The notes under the pieces: generated by a model
Seen by the model: the letters and a program-made list of their open reading frames with translations, nothing else
What the model was told of the DNA's origin: nothing
Database searches by the model: none
In this document: positions 28,168-36,354 of the stretch, piece after piece
How positions within the stretch are numbered: the stretch's first letter is position 1
How the letters are laid out: each line of letters starts with the position of its first letter
Translations under genes and position numbers: made by a program
From: Neobacillus sp. YX16
GTDB taxonomy: Bacteria; Bacillota; Bacilli; Bacillales; Cytobacillaceae
Length of the DNA: 64,000 bases
Assembly (NCBI RefSeq): GCF_030123505.1
Contig: NZ_CP126115.1
Location: forward strand, 944,001 to 1,008,000
Direction of reading: 5' to 3'

Positions 28168-29520
28168 TTAATTTAATACTGCTTTCGTAAGCCGTTCCCA
28201 CGGTTTGCTTAGCCAGCGTTTTAAAGCAAAACAACCGCGCAGCCACTCATCAGCCCCTTGGGCAAGCCATATACCCAAAAGTCCCAAACCATAGTGAACG
28301 CCTAGCAAATAACTTAAGGATACCGCTATTCCCCACATCGAAATAATACCAATGATAACGGGAAAACGAACATCTCCTGCAGACTTTAATGAATTCATCA
28401 AGACGATATTCATGGCTCTTCCAGGTTCAACGAAAACTATGGCCCATAAAACCGGCAGTCCAACCATAATAATGGAAGGATCCTCTGTGAATACTCTTAA
28501 GATGAATTCTCCTCCAAAGGCGATAATGAGTGATGCAAAGGTTGAAGCAAACATCGCTATTTTTAAAGTGCGAATACCTCGTTTTAAGGCAAGGTCATAT
28601 TGTTTGCCCCCAATATATCGTGCTACTAACAACTGGGTTCCTTGAGCAATCGCGACTGTGAACAAAAAGCAAAGCATGCTGATATTTAAAATATACACTC
28701 TTCCAGCCAAAGAGGCAGTACCCATTGTAACAACAAAGCTAGTAATAACCACTTGAGATAATTGGTAGGAAAGATTCTCTCCAGCGGAAGGAATTCCAAT
28801 CTCGAGCAATTCACGGATATCCTCTTTTTTTGCGTTGAAGATGTCCTTGATGACAATTTTTAAAGAAAGTCTGTTATATAGCAAATACAATAGAGCACAA
28901 ACTGCATAGGCTCGAGCTGCAAAGATAGCCCAGGATACACCCGTCACACCTGTAATCGGCAGCCCTAAGAATCCAGTGGTTGCAATAATATTCCCGCCAA
29001 TACTGATTACATTCATATAAACAGTAACCATCATTGATTCCTTCGTGTATCCATGACTACGAAGGATCGCACTTAAAGCCAGAGAGAGAGATTCGAAAAA
29101 GAGTGAAAGTGCACATATTCGTACAAAGGTAAGTCCGTAGTCGAAAACCGGACCTTGAACATCATACAAACGAAGCAGTGGTTCTCCTAAAATAAAAACA
29201 ATAATGGCAATACATATTCCAAACCAGAAATTCAAACCAAATACAGAATAAGATAGCTGCCTCGCACGTTGAAGGTTTCCTGCACCTAGATTTTGACTGA
29301 TTAGAACAGTTGCCCCAATAGATGTGACATTAAAAACTAAAATAAAAATATTTAACAGCTGGTTGGCAACTCCAACACCCGCTACTGCCTGATCAGAGTA
29401 ATGGCTTAACATCAGTGTAGCCACAATCCCCATTCCCATATGAAGCGAAAGCTCAATAAAGAGCGGCCAGGTAATACTGAAAAGAGTCTGTTCTTGATAG
29501 TTGTTTTTTTGTTCCTCCAC
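28168..29520 (-). CDS. MATE-family multidrug/metabolite efflux transporter
   Basis: 450 residues, 12 predicted membrane helices in two halves. FSITWPLFIELSLHMGMGIVATL and the ISQNLGAG motif in the first half, VARYIGG in the second, are typical of MATE exporters driven by Na+ or H+ gradients. Starts at a GTG with GGGAGA upstream. Divergent from the c-di-GMP gene; a small inverted repeat lies between. Substrate not predictable. Confidence 0.92.
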   Translation of the reverse strand: MEEQKNNYQEQTLFSITWPLFIELSLHMGMGIVATLMLSHYSDQAVAGVGVANQLLNIFILVFNVTSIGATVLISQNLGAGNLQRARQLSYSVFGLNFWFGICIAIIVFILGEPLLRLYDVQGPVFDYGLTFVRICALSLFFESLSLALSAILRSHGYTKESMMVTVYMNVISIGGNIIATTGFLGLPITGVTGVSWAIFAARAYAVCALLYLLYNRLSLKIVIKDIFNAKKEDIRELLEIGIPSAGENLSYQLSQVVITSFVVTMGTASLAGRVYILNISMLCFLFTVAIAQGTQLLVARYIGGKQYDLALKRGIRTLKIAMFASTFASLIIAFGGEFILRVFTEDPSIIMVGLPVLWAIVFVEPGRAMNIVLMNSLKSAGDVRFPVIIGIISMWGIAVSLSYLLGVHYGLGLLGIWLAQGADEWLRGCFALKRWLSKPWERLTKAVLN

Positions 29521-29543
29521 GAAATTCTCCCATCAGTTTTAAT

Positions 29544-29561
29544 AAAATAATGTTTTATTTT
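29544..29561. promoter_or_regulatory. Inverted repeat in the MATE/GGDEF divergent region
   Basis: AAAATAA-TGTT-TTATTTT is a perfect palindrome 24 bases from the MATE start. MATE genes are often controlled by MarR- or TetR-type repressors, so it could be an operator. AT-rich chance is possible. Confidence 0.3.
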
Positions 29562-29709
29562 ACTACTTTATTAGTGATATAGGAATAGGAAAATAAGGTT
29601 GAAAAGTTTTTCCAAAAAAGGGAATCACAAATGGAAAAAATAATAAGATTGTTATCAAGCCTTGAATTTGCTATTTTTAAACTATAACAACACTAAAATG
29701 GGGGCAAAT

Positions 29710-31941
29710 ATGTTTACAAAAAGAAATTTATACAGGTTTTTGTTAATCCTCATTATTGGTTTATTTGTCCTTTTACAAGTTATAGATTTAATCAATCCAG
29801 ACCTCTTTCATTCTATTAAAATAGTAAGCAATATCGCTTCAGTTGTTTCAATCGTTGCCATCGGTTTCCTATACTTTTTAGTTAAAGAGTTCGATAAGAA
29901 AGCCGATGAATATACGATAAACCAGAAGAAAATGAAAAATATATTTGATACTCTAGATGTTGCCATCTGGTCCCATGATTTAAAGTCTGACACACTATTA
30001 ATCACTCCTGGAATAGAAAAACTTTATGGATATAAGCTGGATAAATTTTATGAAAACATGAACCTTTGGAAAGAAGTTATTTATCCAGAGGATTTGTCTG
30101 TTTTAAAGGATAGAGAAAAGAAGCTTGCAGTTGGAGAAACAGCCACTAGCCAATATCGTATTATTCGCCCTGATGGTGAAGTACGCTGGATACAGGACAG
30201 AGGGATACCAACCTTTGACCAAAAAGGCGACTTTGTTGACTTTACAAGTGTGTTATTCGATATTACAGATCGAAAAGAAAGCGAAGGGCTCTATCAAAGT
30301 CTAGTTGAAATGTCACCTGATATTATTGCCGTCGTTTATGATGGGAAAATTGAATATATAAATGAAGCAGGCTGCAAATTACTTGGTGCACAAAGTCAGG
30401 AGCAGGTGATTGGGCAATCAGCTAAGAATTTTGTTCCTTCGCATATTACAGATTTAATTAAACGTAAAGTATTCTCACCTGATAAATTGGAAAACGAGCG
30501 ACTTAGGCTTGAATTCCAGGTTAGGCGAACAGACGGTGAAAGCATTGATGTGGAGATGGCAGCTAGGTCTATTCTATACGAAGGCCGATTTGCCATTCAG
30601 GTAGTGGGCAGAGATATTACCCAAAGGAAGAAATCGGAACAAACGATTAAATTCATGGCCTATTATGATTCATTAACGGGCTTGCCAAATCGAAATCAGT
30701 TTAGGAACCATCTTAACGAAGTATTACGTCATCAACAGAATAAAATGCACGCAGTGCTATTCCTAGATTTAGATCGCTTTAAAATTATCAATGATACAAA
30801 AGGTCACTCAATTGGGGATATTATTCTCCAACTGGTAGCAGGTCGATTAGAAAAAGCCGTACAAAATGAAGGTCTAGTTTCTCGCCAGGGCGGGGATGAA
30901 TTTATTATCGTCCTGGAAGATGCTGATAAGGAAAACACTTCACAGGTAGCTAAACGAATTCTCAATGAATTTTCAAACCCATTTGAAGTGAACTGTGAAG
31001 AATTTTATGTCACGCCAAGTATCGGAATTAGTATCTATCCTACAGATGGAAGCGATGAGGAAACACTCATTAAAAATGCTGATACCGCCATGTACCAAGC
31101 AAAAGAACGTGGAAAAAATAATTATCAATTCTACTCCACTAACCTTGATGGTATATCAACGTGGAAAATGAAATTAGAGAACTGGTTACGAAGAGCTTTG
31201 GAACAGAATCAAATGACACTCCATTACCAACCGCAGCTGGATTTACGTACCGGGGAAATTGTCGGAGTGGAAGCATTAATTCGCTGGAATCATCCAGAAT
31301 ATGGATATGTAGCACCTTCTGAATTTATTCCACTCGCTGAAGAAACAGGGCTCATCGTACCATTGGGAAAATGGATATTACGAGAGGCATGTGAACGGAG
31401 AAAAGCATGGAGGGATTCAGGATTCAGTGATTTTCCTATTGCTGTAAACGTTTCAGTAAGGCAATTTCAGGATGAACATTTCATTCCATTCATTTCAGGC
31501 ATGCTCGAGGAAATTGGATTAGAGGCAAATTACTTGGAACTCGAAATTACTGAAAGTCTTATGCAAAACCTAGAGAACTCTACCATCATTCTGAATCAAT
31601 TAAAGGATTTGGGTGTTCTACTATCGGTGGATGACTTTGGTACGGGCTATTCCTCTTTAAGCTATTTAAAACATCTTCCCATTGATAAAATTAAGATCGA
31701 TAAATCCTTTGTCGATGACATAATCTATCACTCTAATCAAGGCATGATGGTGAAAACTATCATCGATATGGGTATGAATTTAAAATTCGGTGTCATTGCA
31801 GAAGGAATTGAAACGGAAGAACAGGTTAAATTCTTAACGCGGAATGCTTGTCAGATTGGACAAGGGTATTACTACAGCAAACCGCTGTCTGCTGAGAAGC
31901 TGGAAGAATTTTTAGTAAAAGGCAATGTTTCTATCGAATAG
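29710..31941 (+). CDS. Membrane PAS-PAS-GGDEF-EAL protein (c-di-GMP turnover)
   Basis: 743 residues. I chose the ATG at 29710 behind GGGGG; earlier in-frame starts lack a good site. Two membrane helices (about 7-28 and 35-55) are followed by two PAS domains (about 75-195 and 200-315), a GGDEF domain with intact GGDEF (394-398), and an EAL domain with intact EAL (521-523) and DDFGTGYSSL. The cyclase and phosphodiesterase sites both look intact, so it could make or degrade c-di-GMP depending on PAS signals. Monocistronic with its own terminator. Confidence 0.92.
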   Translation: MFTKRNLYRFLLILIIGLFVLLQVIDLINPDLFHSIKIVSNIASVVSIVAIGFLYFLVKEFDKKADEYTINQKKMKNIFDTLDVAIWSHDLKSDTLLITPGIEKLYGYKLDKFYENMNLWKEVIYPEDLSVLKDREKKLAVGETATSQYRIIRPDGEVRWIQDRGIPTFDQKGDFVDFTSVLFDITDRKESEGLYQSLVEMSPDIIAVVYDGKIEYINEAGCKLLGAQSQEQVIGQSAKNFVPSHITDLIKRKVFSPDKLENERLRLEFQVRRTDGESIDVEMAARSILYEGRFAIQVVGRDITQRKKSEQTIKFMAYYDSLTGLPNRNQFRNHLNEVLRHQQNKMHAVLFLDLDRFKIINDTKGHSIGDIILQLVAGRLEKAVQNEGLVSRQGGDEFIIVLEDADKENTSQVAKRILNEFSNPFEVNCEEFYVTPSIGISIYPTDGSDEETLIKNADTAMYQAKERGKNNYQFYSTNLDGISTWKMKLENWLRRALEQNQMTLHYQPQLDLRTGEIVGVEALIRWNHPEYGYVAPSEFIPLAEETGLIVPLGKWILREACERRKAWRDSGFSDFPIAVNVSVRQFQDEHFIPFISGMLEEIGLEANYLELEITESLMQNLENSTIILNQLKDLGVLLSVDDFGTGYSSLSYLKHLPIDKIKIDKSFVDDIIYHSNQGMMVKTIIDMGMNLKFGVIAEGIETEEQVKFLTRNACQIGQGYYYSKPLSAEKLEEFLVKGNVSIE

Positions 31942-31947
31942 GCTTCT

Positions 31948-31974
31948 GGCGGAACACTCCGCCTCCTTTTTTTT
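31948..31974 (+). terminator. Terminator after the GGDEF-EAL gene
   Basis: GGCGGA-ACAC-TCCGCC followed by TCC and eight T, seven bases after the stop codon. Confidence 0.85.
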
Positions 31975-31996
31975 GAGAATGCTGTTTTAAACTTGG

Positions 31997-32247
31997 CTGT
32001 TGATTTGTGCTCCACTAAGGAAAGCTTCTTTGAATAATCACCGCAGTGACAGGCGGTCTCTGCCTGTCACGAGGCGCTTCGCTTTCCGCAGGCGGTTCGG
32101 GAAGCCTCCTTGACGCTAAGAGATAAGCGGGGTCTCCCCTGTCCCGTCCTCCTGCAGGACATTGAATTACTTCCGCGAATCTGCCCACGCACGAAGAAAA
32201 TGCGTAGCATTTTCGAGGAGTCTCGCGCCTTCCGCACAAATCAACAG
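31997..32247. repeat. 251-bp inverted-repeat-ended GC-rich element (MITE/REP-like)
   Basis: Perfect 14-base terminal inverted repeats: CTGTTGATTTGTGC (31997-32010) and GCACAAATCAACAG (32234-32247). The inside is much richer in GC than its surroundings, with hairpins TGACAGGC / GCCTGTCA near 32047 and GAAAATGC / GCATTTTC near 32192, and segments such as CGCTTTCCGCAGGCGG that I recall from scattered intergenic repeats of Bacillus genomes. The open frames across it have no sign of being genes. This 370-bp gene-free stretch (31942-32312) otherwise holds only the two terminators. Confidence 0.75.
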
Positions 32248-32288
32248 AGTGCCAAAATCAATAATAAGCTTTAACATAGCCTTTGCAA

Positions 32289-32314
32289 AAAAGACCTTCT
32301 GTTGAAGGTCTTTT
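32289..32314 (-). terminator. Terminator overlapping the end of the Tyr/Pro-rich gene
   Basis: AAAAGACCTTC-TGTT-GAAGGTCTTTT; on the - strand the right arm runs into TTTTTTG. It overlaps the stop codon of the gene. Confidence 0.8.
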
Positions 32315-32702
32315 AGTTTCCCCATTTCATGTGTACGCTTAAAGTACAGCAGGACACGGGACTGCTTGGATCGGGGTGGGCGGTAAGCTCGAAAGTGATA
32401 CCGGTTGGTGTATATTTGGTTTCCACCGGTACTTTAAGACCAATCGTTTTGATTAACTTATCAATTTCGGTTTTGTTTCCCTGCTGAGCAAAAGACATTA
32501 ACTTCACATCAAAATCTTCATCACCTAACCGGTCCAACAGGATACTGCCTTGGTCCATTAGTAGCCGATAGGATTTAATGGACTTCGTGAAAATATTTAC
32601 ATCCACCTGCGGATACTGCCTGGTTACTGGGGGATACAAATAATATCCTGGGTAAGCAGGGGGCTGAGGATATGGCGGATAAGGATAGTGGTAATAGTAC
32701 AT
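32313..32702 (-). CDS. Small protein with Tyr/Pro-rich N-terminus, possibly spore-associated
   Basis: About 129 residues. Start at the second of two adjacent ATGs (32702), seven bases after AAGGAG; the first ATG at 32705 is possible. The N-terminus is repetitive (YYYHYPYPPYPQPPAYPGYY), as in several Bacillus spore coat or surface proteins, and the rest is a small globular domain (about 45-129) with the segment PSSPVSCCTLSVHM. I do not recognise the family. The spore link is inferred only from composition. Monocistronic. Confidence 0.7.
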   Translation of the reverse strand: MYYYHYPYPPYPQPPAYPGYYLYPPVTRQYPQVDVNIFTKSIKSYRLLMDQGSILLDRLGDEDFDVKLMSFAQQGNKTEIDKLIKTIGLKVPVETKYTPTGITFELTAHPDPSSPVSCCTLSVHMKWGN

Positions 32703-32774
32703 CATAACGCTCCTTCCATAGTAAAACACAAGGCAATATACGGTATGTATATTGGACTTTTTTGGTTACAAGTA

Positions 32775-32807
32775 AAGAGCGCCTGGAGTTTGGCTCCAAG
32801 CGCTCTT
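32775..32807. terminator. Hairpin between DUF4097 gene and Tyr/Pro-rich gene
   Basis: AAGAGCGC-c-TGGAG / CTCCA-a-GCGCTCTT with a five-base loop; ends the DUF4097 transcript on the - strand, though the T-run is short. Confidence 0.6.
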
Positions 32808-32813
32808 AAAGTA

Positions 32814-33662
32814 TTAGAATATATGAATATTACCGCTAGATACGGAAACTTTTATTTGATTCTTACCGGAACCGTGTGTTCCCTTCAAACTCTTTTTATC
32901 AGATCCATTAGTGGTTAATGGAAAATCACTCGAAATATTTCCACTGCTTACTTCGCCATCTAAGTTGAAATCCGCATTATCAGGTAAATCAAGATTAATA
33001 TTTCCTGAGCTAAGCTCAATCTCAATCGGATCATTAAGTTTATCCATTTGCATGGTGAACCTTCCAGATGATACATCTGCTTTAAGTGCGCCTATAAAGT
33101 GGTTAACCTCTAAATTTCCAGAACTAAGGTCAAAGGTGCTTGATTTAGTCCTTAATGAATCAATTTTAACATTGCCTGAAGAACCATCATGAGTAAACTC
33201 ATTCACTTCTAAATGATCAATATTCACATTCCCAGAACCAATATCTAAAGAAAGGTCATTTAATTTCATCAACTGTCCAGAGAAATTTAAGCTGCCTGAG
33301 CCAACCTGAATGGTCATATTACGGTTATAATCTTCAGGAATATAGATTTTAAGGTTTCCTTTTTCAGAGAAGGAGAACCAATTAAACATTTTCCGTTTTG
33401 TTTCCACTACCAATCTATTGTCTATTTCTTTCACAATGAGCGAGCCTTTCCCTTTTAAAACGGCTTCAATATCATCACGTTTTTCAGGAATAATCGTCGT
33501 TTTTACTCCGCCCACATTAATATCAATGGTTTCAATGTCATTTGATAACGCAGCTCTCCCATCCTTATTGCCTCCAAATGCAAACCCATCAAATTGGAAA
33601 GATTGATTAAATACGATATATAACCCAGTGATGATTAATAGGAGAATCACAATCCTCTTCAT
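32814..33662 (-). CDS. LiaG-like DUF4097 protein, membrane-anchored
   Basis: 282 residues. One N-terminal membrane helix (about 4-20) and a beta-helix built from repeats of 'SSGNVNI / SSGNLEV / VSSGRFTM / LSSGNINL / VSSGNISS', the DUF4097 pattern seen in B. subtilis LiaG and relatives. LiaG belongs to the envelope-stress liaIHGFSR operon, but no liaF, liaR or liaS lies here, so this is an orphan paralogue. The stretch is on the outside face and its role is unknown. Confidence 0.85.
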   Translation of the reverse strand: MKRIVILLLIITGLYIVFNQSFQFDGFAFGGNKDGRAALSNDIETIDINVGGVKTTIIPEKRDDIEAVLKGKGSLIVKEIDNRLVVETKRKMFNWFSFSEKGNLKIYIPEDYNRNMTIQVGSGSLNFSGQLMKLNDLSLDIGSGNVNIDHLEVNEFTHDGSSGNVKIDSLRTKSSTFDLSSGNLEVNHFIGALKADVSSGRFTMQMDKLNDPIEIELSSGNINLDLPDNADFNLDGEVSSGNISSDFPLTTNGSDKKSLKGTHGSGKNQIKVSVSSGNIHIF

Positions 33663-33842
33663 CTAAATCCCTGCCCTTCATTTCTTATAGCTTAATCATA
33701 AGGGATTTTTCATAAACCACCAATGAACCTAAGATTTAATTATGTCTAAGGCTTGCGACGTATAATGGAAGACAAAGTGGAAAACTTATTCGATTTCCGA
33801 ACTATTAATAGTATGATATTCTTTGTATTGGAGGTGTTATCC

Positions 33843-34172
33843 ATGACATTAAAAAATATTACCCCTAAAGAACTTCACGAGAGAATAAAAGGTGAGAATC
33901 AGATTATTCTTCTTGATGTTCGAGCAGCCGAAAAATACAATGAATTCCATATCGAAGAACCCCAGGTGGTGAGCCTAAATATTCCCAAGACGGAAATATC
34001 CAATCTTGAAGAAGATCTGGTTCTTTCACAGCTGCCAAAGGATCGTCCGGTTGTCGTTACTTGTACGACTGGAAACTCAGCGGCAAAGTGTGCAAAGATT
34101 CTTGATGGTCTCGGGCTTCAAGTTGAAGTTTTAGAAGGCGGCCTTACCGCTTGGAAGGAATATAGAAAATAG
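33843..34172 (+). CDS. Rhodanese-domain protein
   Basis: 109 residues from an ATG nine bases after GGAGG; longer readings to 33753 lack support. Single rhodanese domain with LLDVRAAEKYNEFHI and the catalytic-loop cysteine in VTCTTGNSAAKCAKIL, then EGGLTAW. Such proteins carry persulfide sulfur on the cysteine. It runs into the transporter gene 16 bases later. Confidence 0.9.
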   Translation: MTLKNITPKELHERIKGENQIILLDVRAAEKYNEFHIEEPQVVSLNIPKTEISNLEEDLVLSQLPKDRPVVVTCTTGNSAAKCAKILDGLGLQVEVLEGGLTAWKEYRK

Positions 34173-34188
34173 CTTGGAGAGAAGCAAT

Positions 34189-35175
34189 ATGCTGCTGACG
34201 TTAAATAAACAACTAGAAAAAATAATGCCTTTAATCACTCCCGCGAGTGTTGTATTGGGTGTATTACTTTCTATCTATATTAAGGACTTTTCGTATTTAA
34301 TCCCTTGGGTATTTGCCTTTATGACATTTGCTGGGAGCTTGAACTCCAATTTCAAATCATTATCGGATGTGGTGCGTCATCCACTTCCAATCCTTGCTGC
34401 AATGATGTTATTACACATACTCATGCCAATTTGGGCTTGGGGTGTCGGGCATATTACTTTCCCAGACGATATCTTTACCATTACCGGTATTGTGTTAGGC
34501 ATGGCCATTCCAACTGGTATAACTAGCTTTGTTTGGGTTTCAATATATAAAGGAAATATCCCGTTGACCTTATCCATTATCTTAATTGATACCATTCTTT
34601 CACCGTTGATTGTTCCTTATTGTTTATCCTTCTTAATAGGTGAAAAAATTGAAATGGACATGGTCGGAATCATGAAAGGCTTAGTTGGAATGATCGTACT
34701 GCCTTCTATCCTTGGAATGCTGCTTAATCAATTTTTAAAAGGCAGTGTAACAAAAAAGTTGAGCTCGACTTTGTCACCTTTTTCAAAAATTAGTCTCGGA
34801 ATTGTTGTCATGCTTAACGGTGCAGTCATTGCGCCTTATTTAAAAAATATTAATTTTAAATTAATTAGTATCATCCTTGTGGTCTTTTTTATTGCGGCTA
34901 CAGGTTATGTATTTTCGTTCTTCATTGGTAAACTAATCAGAAGTGACCGAGATACTGTCGTATCTTTAACCTTCTCTGGCGGAATGAGAAACATTAGTGC
35001 GGGTGCTGTTATTGCGGTCACTTACTTTTCACCAGCAGTGGCAGTTCCGGTGGTTGTCGGTATGCTGTTCCAGCAGGTACTGGCTTCTTTTACAGGATAT
35101 TTTATGGCCCGTTATTTTAACAAGAAAACGTTATATATAAAGTTTGAAGGTGTTAACAAAAATGAAGGAATATGA
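34189..35175 (+). CDS. Bile acid:sodium symporter (BASS) family transporter
   Basis: 328 residues, about ten membrane helices. Start at the ATG at 34189 with GGAGAG upstream. The family signature is seen as AGSLNSNFKSL near residue 45, GIVLGMAIPTGITSFVW near 105 and SGGMRNISAGAVIA near 265. BASS proteins move organic anions with Na+. It probably forms an operon with the rhodanese, hinting at a sulfur-containing or reactive anion, but this is a guess. Confidence 0.85.
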   Translation: MLLTLNKQLEKIMPLITPASVVLGVLLSIYIKDFSYLIPWVFAFMTFAGSLNSNFKSLSDVVRHPLPILAAMMLLHILMPIWAWGVGHITFPDDIFTITGIVLGMAIPTGITSFVWVSIYKGNIPLTLSIILIDTILSPLIVPYCLSFLIGEKIEMDMVGIMKGLVGMIVLPSILGMLLNQFLKGSVTKKLSSTLSPFSKISLGIVVMLNGAVIAPYLKNINFKLISIILVVFFIAATGYVFSFFIGKLIRSDRDTVVSLTFSGGMRNISAGAVIAVTYFSPAVAVPVVVGMLFQQVLASFTGYFMARYFNKKTLYIKFEGVNKNEGI

Positions 35176-35182
35176 TACCCGA

Positions 35183-35211
35183 GGCACTTCTAATGGAAGT
35201 GTCTTATTTTT
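35183..35211 (+). terminator. Terminator after the BASS gene
   Basis: GGCACTTC-TAATG-GAAGTGTC followed by TTATTTTT, eight bases after the stop. Confidence 0.75.
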
Positions 35212-35256
35212 GATTGTTAAATTTCGATTTTGGGTAAAGTAAATGGAGAAAATGGA

Positions 35257-35316
35257 TTGACATGAAACCAAAAGGTTTTATATAATACAGAAAGTGAAAC
35301 CAAAAGGTTTTATATA
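35257..35316 (+). promoter_or_regulatory. Promoter with twin operator repeats for the AHSA1-ArsR operon
   Basis: -35 TTGACA (35257-35262) and -10 TATAAT (35281-35286) with an 18-base spacer. The 22-base direct repeat starting TGAAACCAAAAGG occurs at 35263-35284 and 35295-35316, 32 bases apart (three helical turns). Each holds the palindrome AAACC-AAAA-GGTTT. The first fills the spacer and the second covers the likely transcription start, ideal for autorepression by the ArsR-type protein. Confidence 0.85.
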
Positions 35317-35339
35317 AAAGTTGAAAGTAGGAGAAATTC

Positions 35340-35759
35340 TTGCAAAATACATTACAAGATATTAAACAAACAGTAGTCATTAACGCACCTATTCAAAAGG
35401 TATGGGATCAAGTATCAACCTCAGAGGGCATAGCAGCTTGGTTCATGCCAAATGACTTTAAACCAGAAGTAGGCTATGAATTTCATATACAATCCCCATT
35501 TGGTCCATCACCATGTAAGGTGACTGAATTTGACCCGCCTAATACTCTATCGTTTATCTGGGATACGGATGGTTGGTTTTTATCATTTATCCTGAAAGAA
35601 GTAGACGGCAAAACAGAGTTCACCCTTATTCATGGCGGCTGGAAACCAGCGGACGAAATTGTTGGAAAAGCTGGCGAAAAAACCTCTGTTATTCGTGATC
35701 GCATGTCTCAAGGCTGGACAGGCATCCTTGAAAAACTTCGTAAGCTTTTGGAGAACTAA
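35340..35759 (+). CDS. SRPBCC / AHSA1-domain protein
   Basis: 139 residues from a TTG start with TAGGAGAAA nine bases upstream. Helix-grip (START-like) fold with VVINAPIQKVWDQVSTSEGIAAWFMP, the usual AHSA1 opening, and WKPADEI / GWTGILEKL near the end. Such proteins in Bacillus pair with small ArsR-type repressors and bind hydrophobic ligands or are of unknown activity. The gene ends directly at the next start. Confidence 0.88.
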   Translation: MQNTLQDIKQTVVINAPIQKVWDQVSTSEGIAAWFMPNDFKPEVGYEFHIQSPFGPSPCKVTEFDPPNTLSFIWDTDGWFLSFILKEVDGKTEFTLIHGGWKPADEIVGKAGEKTSVIRDRMSQGWTGILEKLRKLLEN

Positions 35760-36119
35760 GTGTCAGCTTCAGCACAAAAGCATGATGTTTTTCAAGCAAT
35801 TGCAGACCCAACCCGGAGAGAAGTATTAAGACTGCTTGCGGAAAAGGAATTACCTATCTCAGAAATAACCTCTCATTTTCCAATCAGCAGAACGGCCGTT
35901 GCCAAACATCTTCAAGTCCTATCGGAAGCAGAATTAGTCAGCGGAAGGAAGGTAGGAAGGGAAAAAATTTATCGTTTGCACCCAGAGCCGTTAACTGAGC
36001 TAAAAGATTGGCTGTCCTACTACGAAAAGTTTTGGGAAAACAAACTTTCGATCCTTAAACATATCGTTGAAAACCCTAGTATGAACGTTAATAAATCAGA
36101 TGAAACCGACAAGAAGTAA
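35760..36119 (+). CDS. ArsR-family winged-helix repressor
   Basis: 119 residues from a GTG start that directly follows the previous stop. Winged helix: DVFQAIADPTRREVLRLLAE, ITSHFPISRTAVAKHLQVLSEAELVSGRKVGREKIYRL in consecutive segments. No metal-binding CXC motif, so it senses something other than a heavy metal. Expected to repress its own operon through the AAACC-AAAA-GGTTT sites upstream. Confidence 0.9.
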   Translation: MSASAQKHDVFQAIADPTRREVLRLLAEKELPISEITSHFPISRTAVAKHLQVLSEAELVSGRKVGREKIYRLHPEPLTELKDWLSYYEKFWENKLSILKHIVENPSMNVNKSDETDKK

Positions 36120-36133
36120 AGTCGGTTTTTTTT
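36103..36133 (+). terminator. Terminator overlapping the end of the ArsR-type gene
   Basis: AAACCGAC / GTCGGTTT with a ten-base loop and eight T; the left arm is inside the last codons. Confidence 0.9.
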
Positions 36134-36203
36134 ATGAGAAAAGTCGTTGGAACAATTTATATGGGTTTAGGTTTATAATTGGTATTCCAAAGTTGAAAAT
36201 AGA

Positions 36204-36238
36204 AGTAGCGGCACATTGAAAAGTGTGCTGCTATTTTA
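36204..36238 (+). terminator. Hairpin upstream of the htpG promoter
   Basis: TAGCGGCACA / TGTGCTGCTA with one wobble pair, followed by TTTTATT. It may act as a second terminator insulating htpG. The 235-bp region 36120-36354 otherwise holds the htpG promoter. Confidence 0.6.
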
Positions 36239-36308
36239 TTGACATGATGCACTGATTTATGATATTTAAATATTGTTGATGTTAGCACTCTTAAGGTGAG
36301 AGTGCTAA
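36239..36308 (+). promoter_or_regulatory. htpG promoter with CIRCE operator (HrcA site)
   Basis: -35 TTGACA (36239-36244), a -10 near TATTTA (36263-36268), then CIRCE at 36282-36308: TTAGCACTC-N9-GAGTGCTAA, a perfect match to the HrcA consensus. It lies 46 bases ahead of the start codon, so HrcA should repress htpG. Confidence 0.92.
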
Positions 36309-36354
36309 AAATTCAAAGTATCTATTAAATTATAATGAGTAAGGAGAGGTTTCT

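Noticed and set aside
32015..32239. Open frame inside the GC-rich inverted-repeat element
   Set aside because: It follows the repeat hairpins, has no ribosome site and no protein-like composition.
33753..33842. Longer rhodanese reading from 33753
   Set aside because: A strong GGAGG sits nine bases before the ATG at 33843 and the extra 30 residues are not rhodanese-like.
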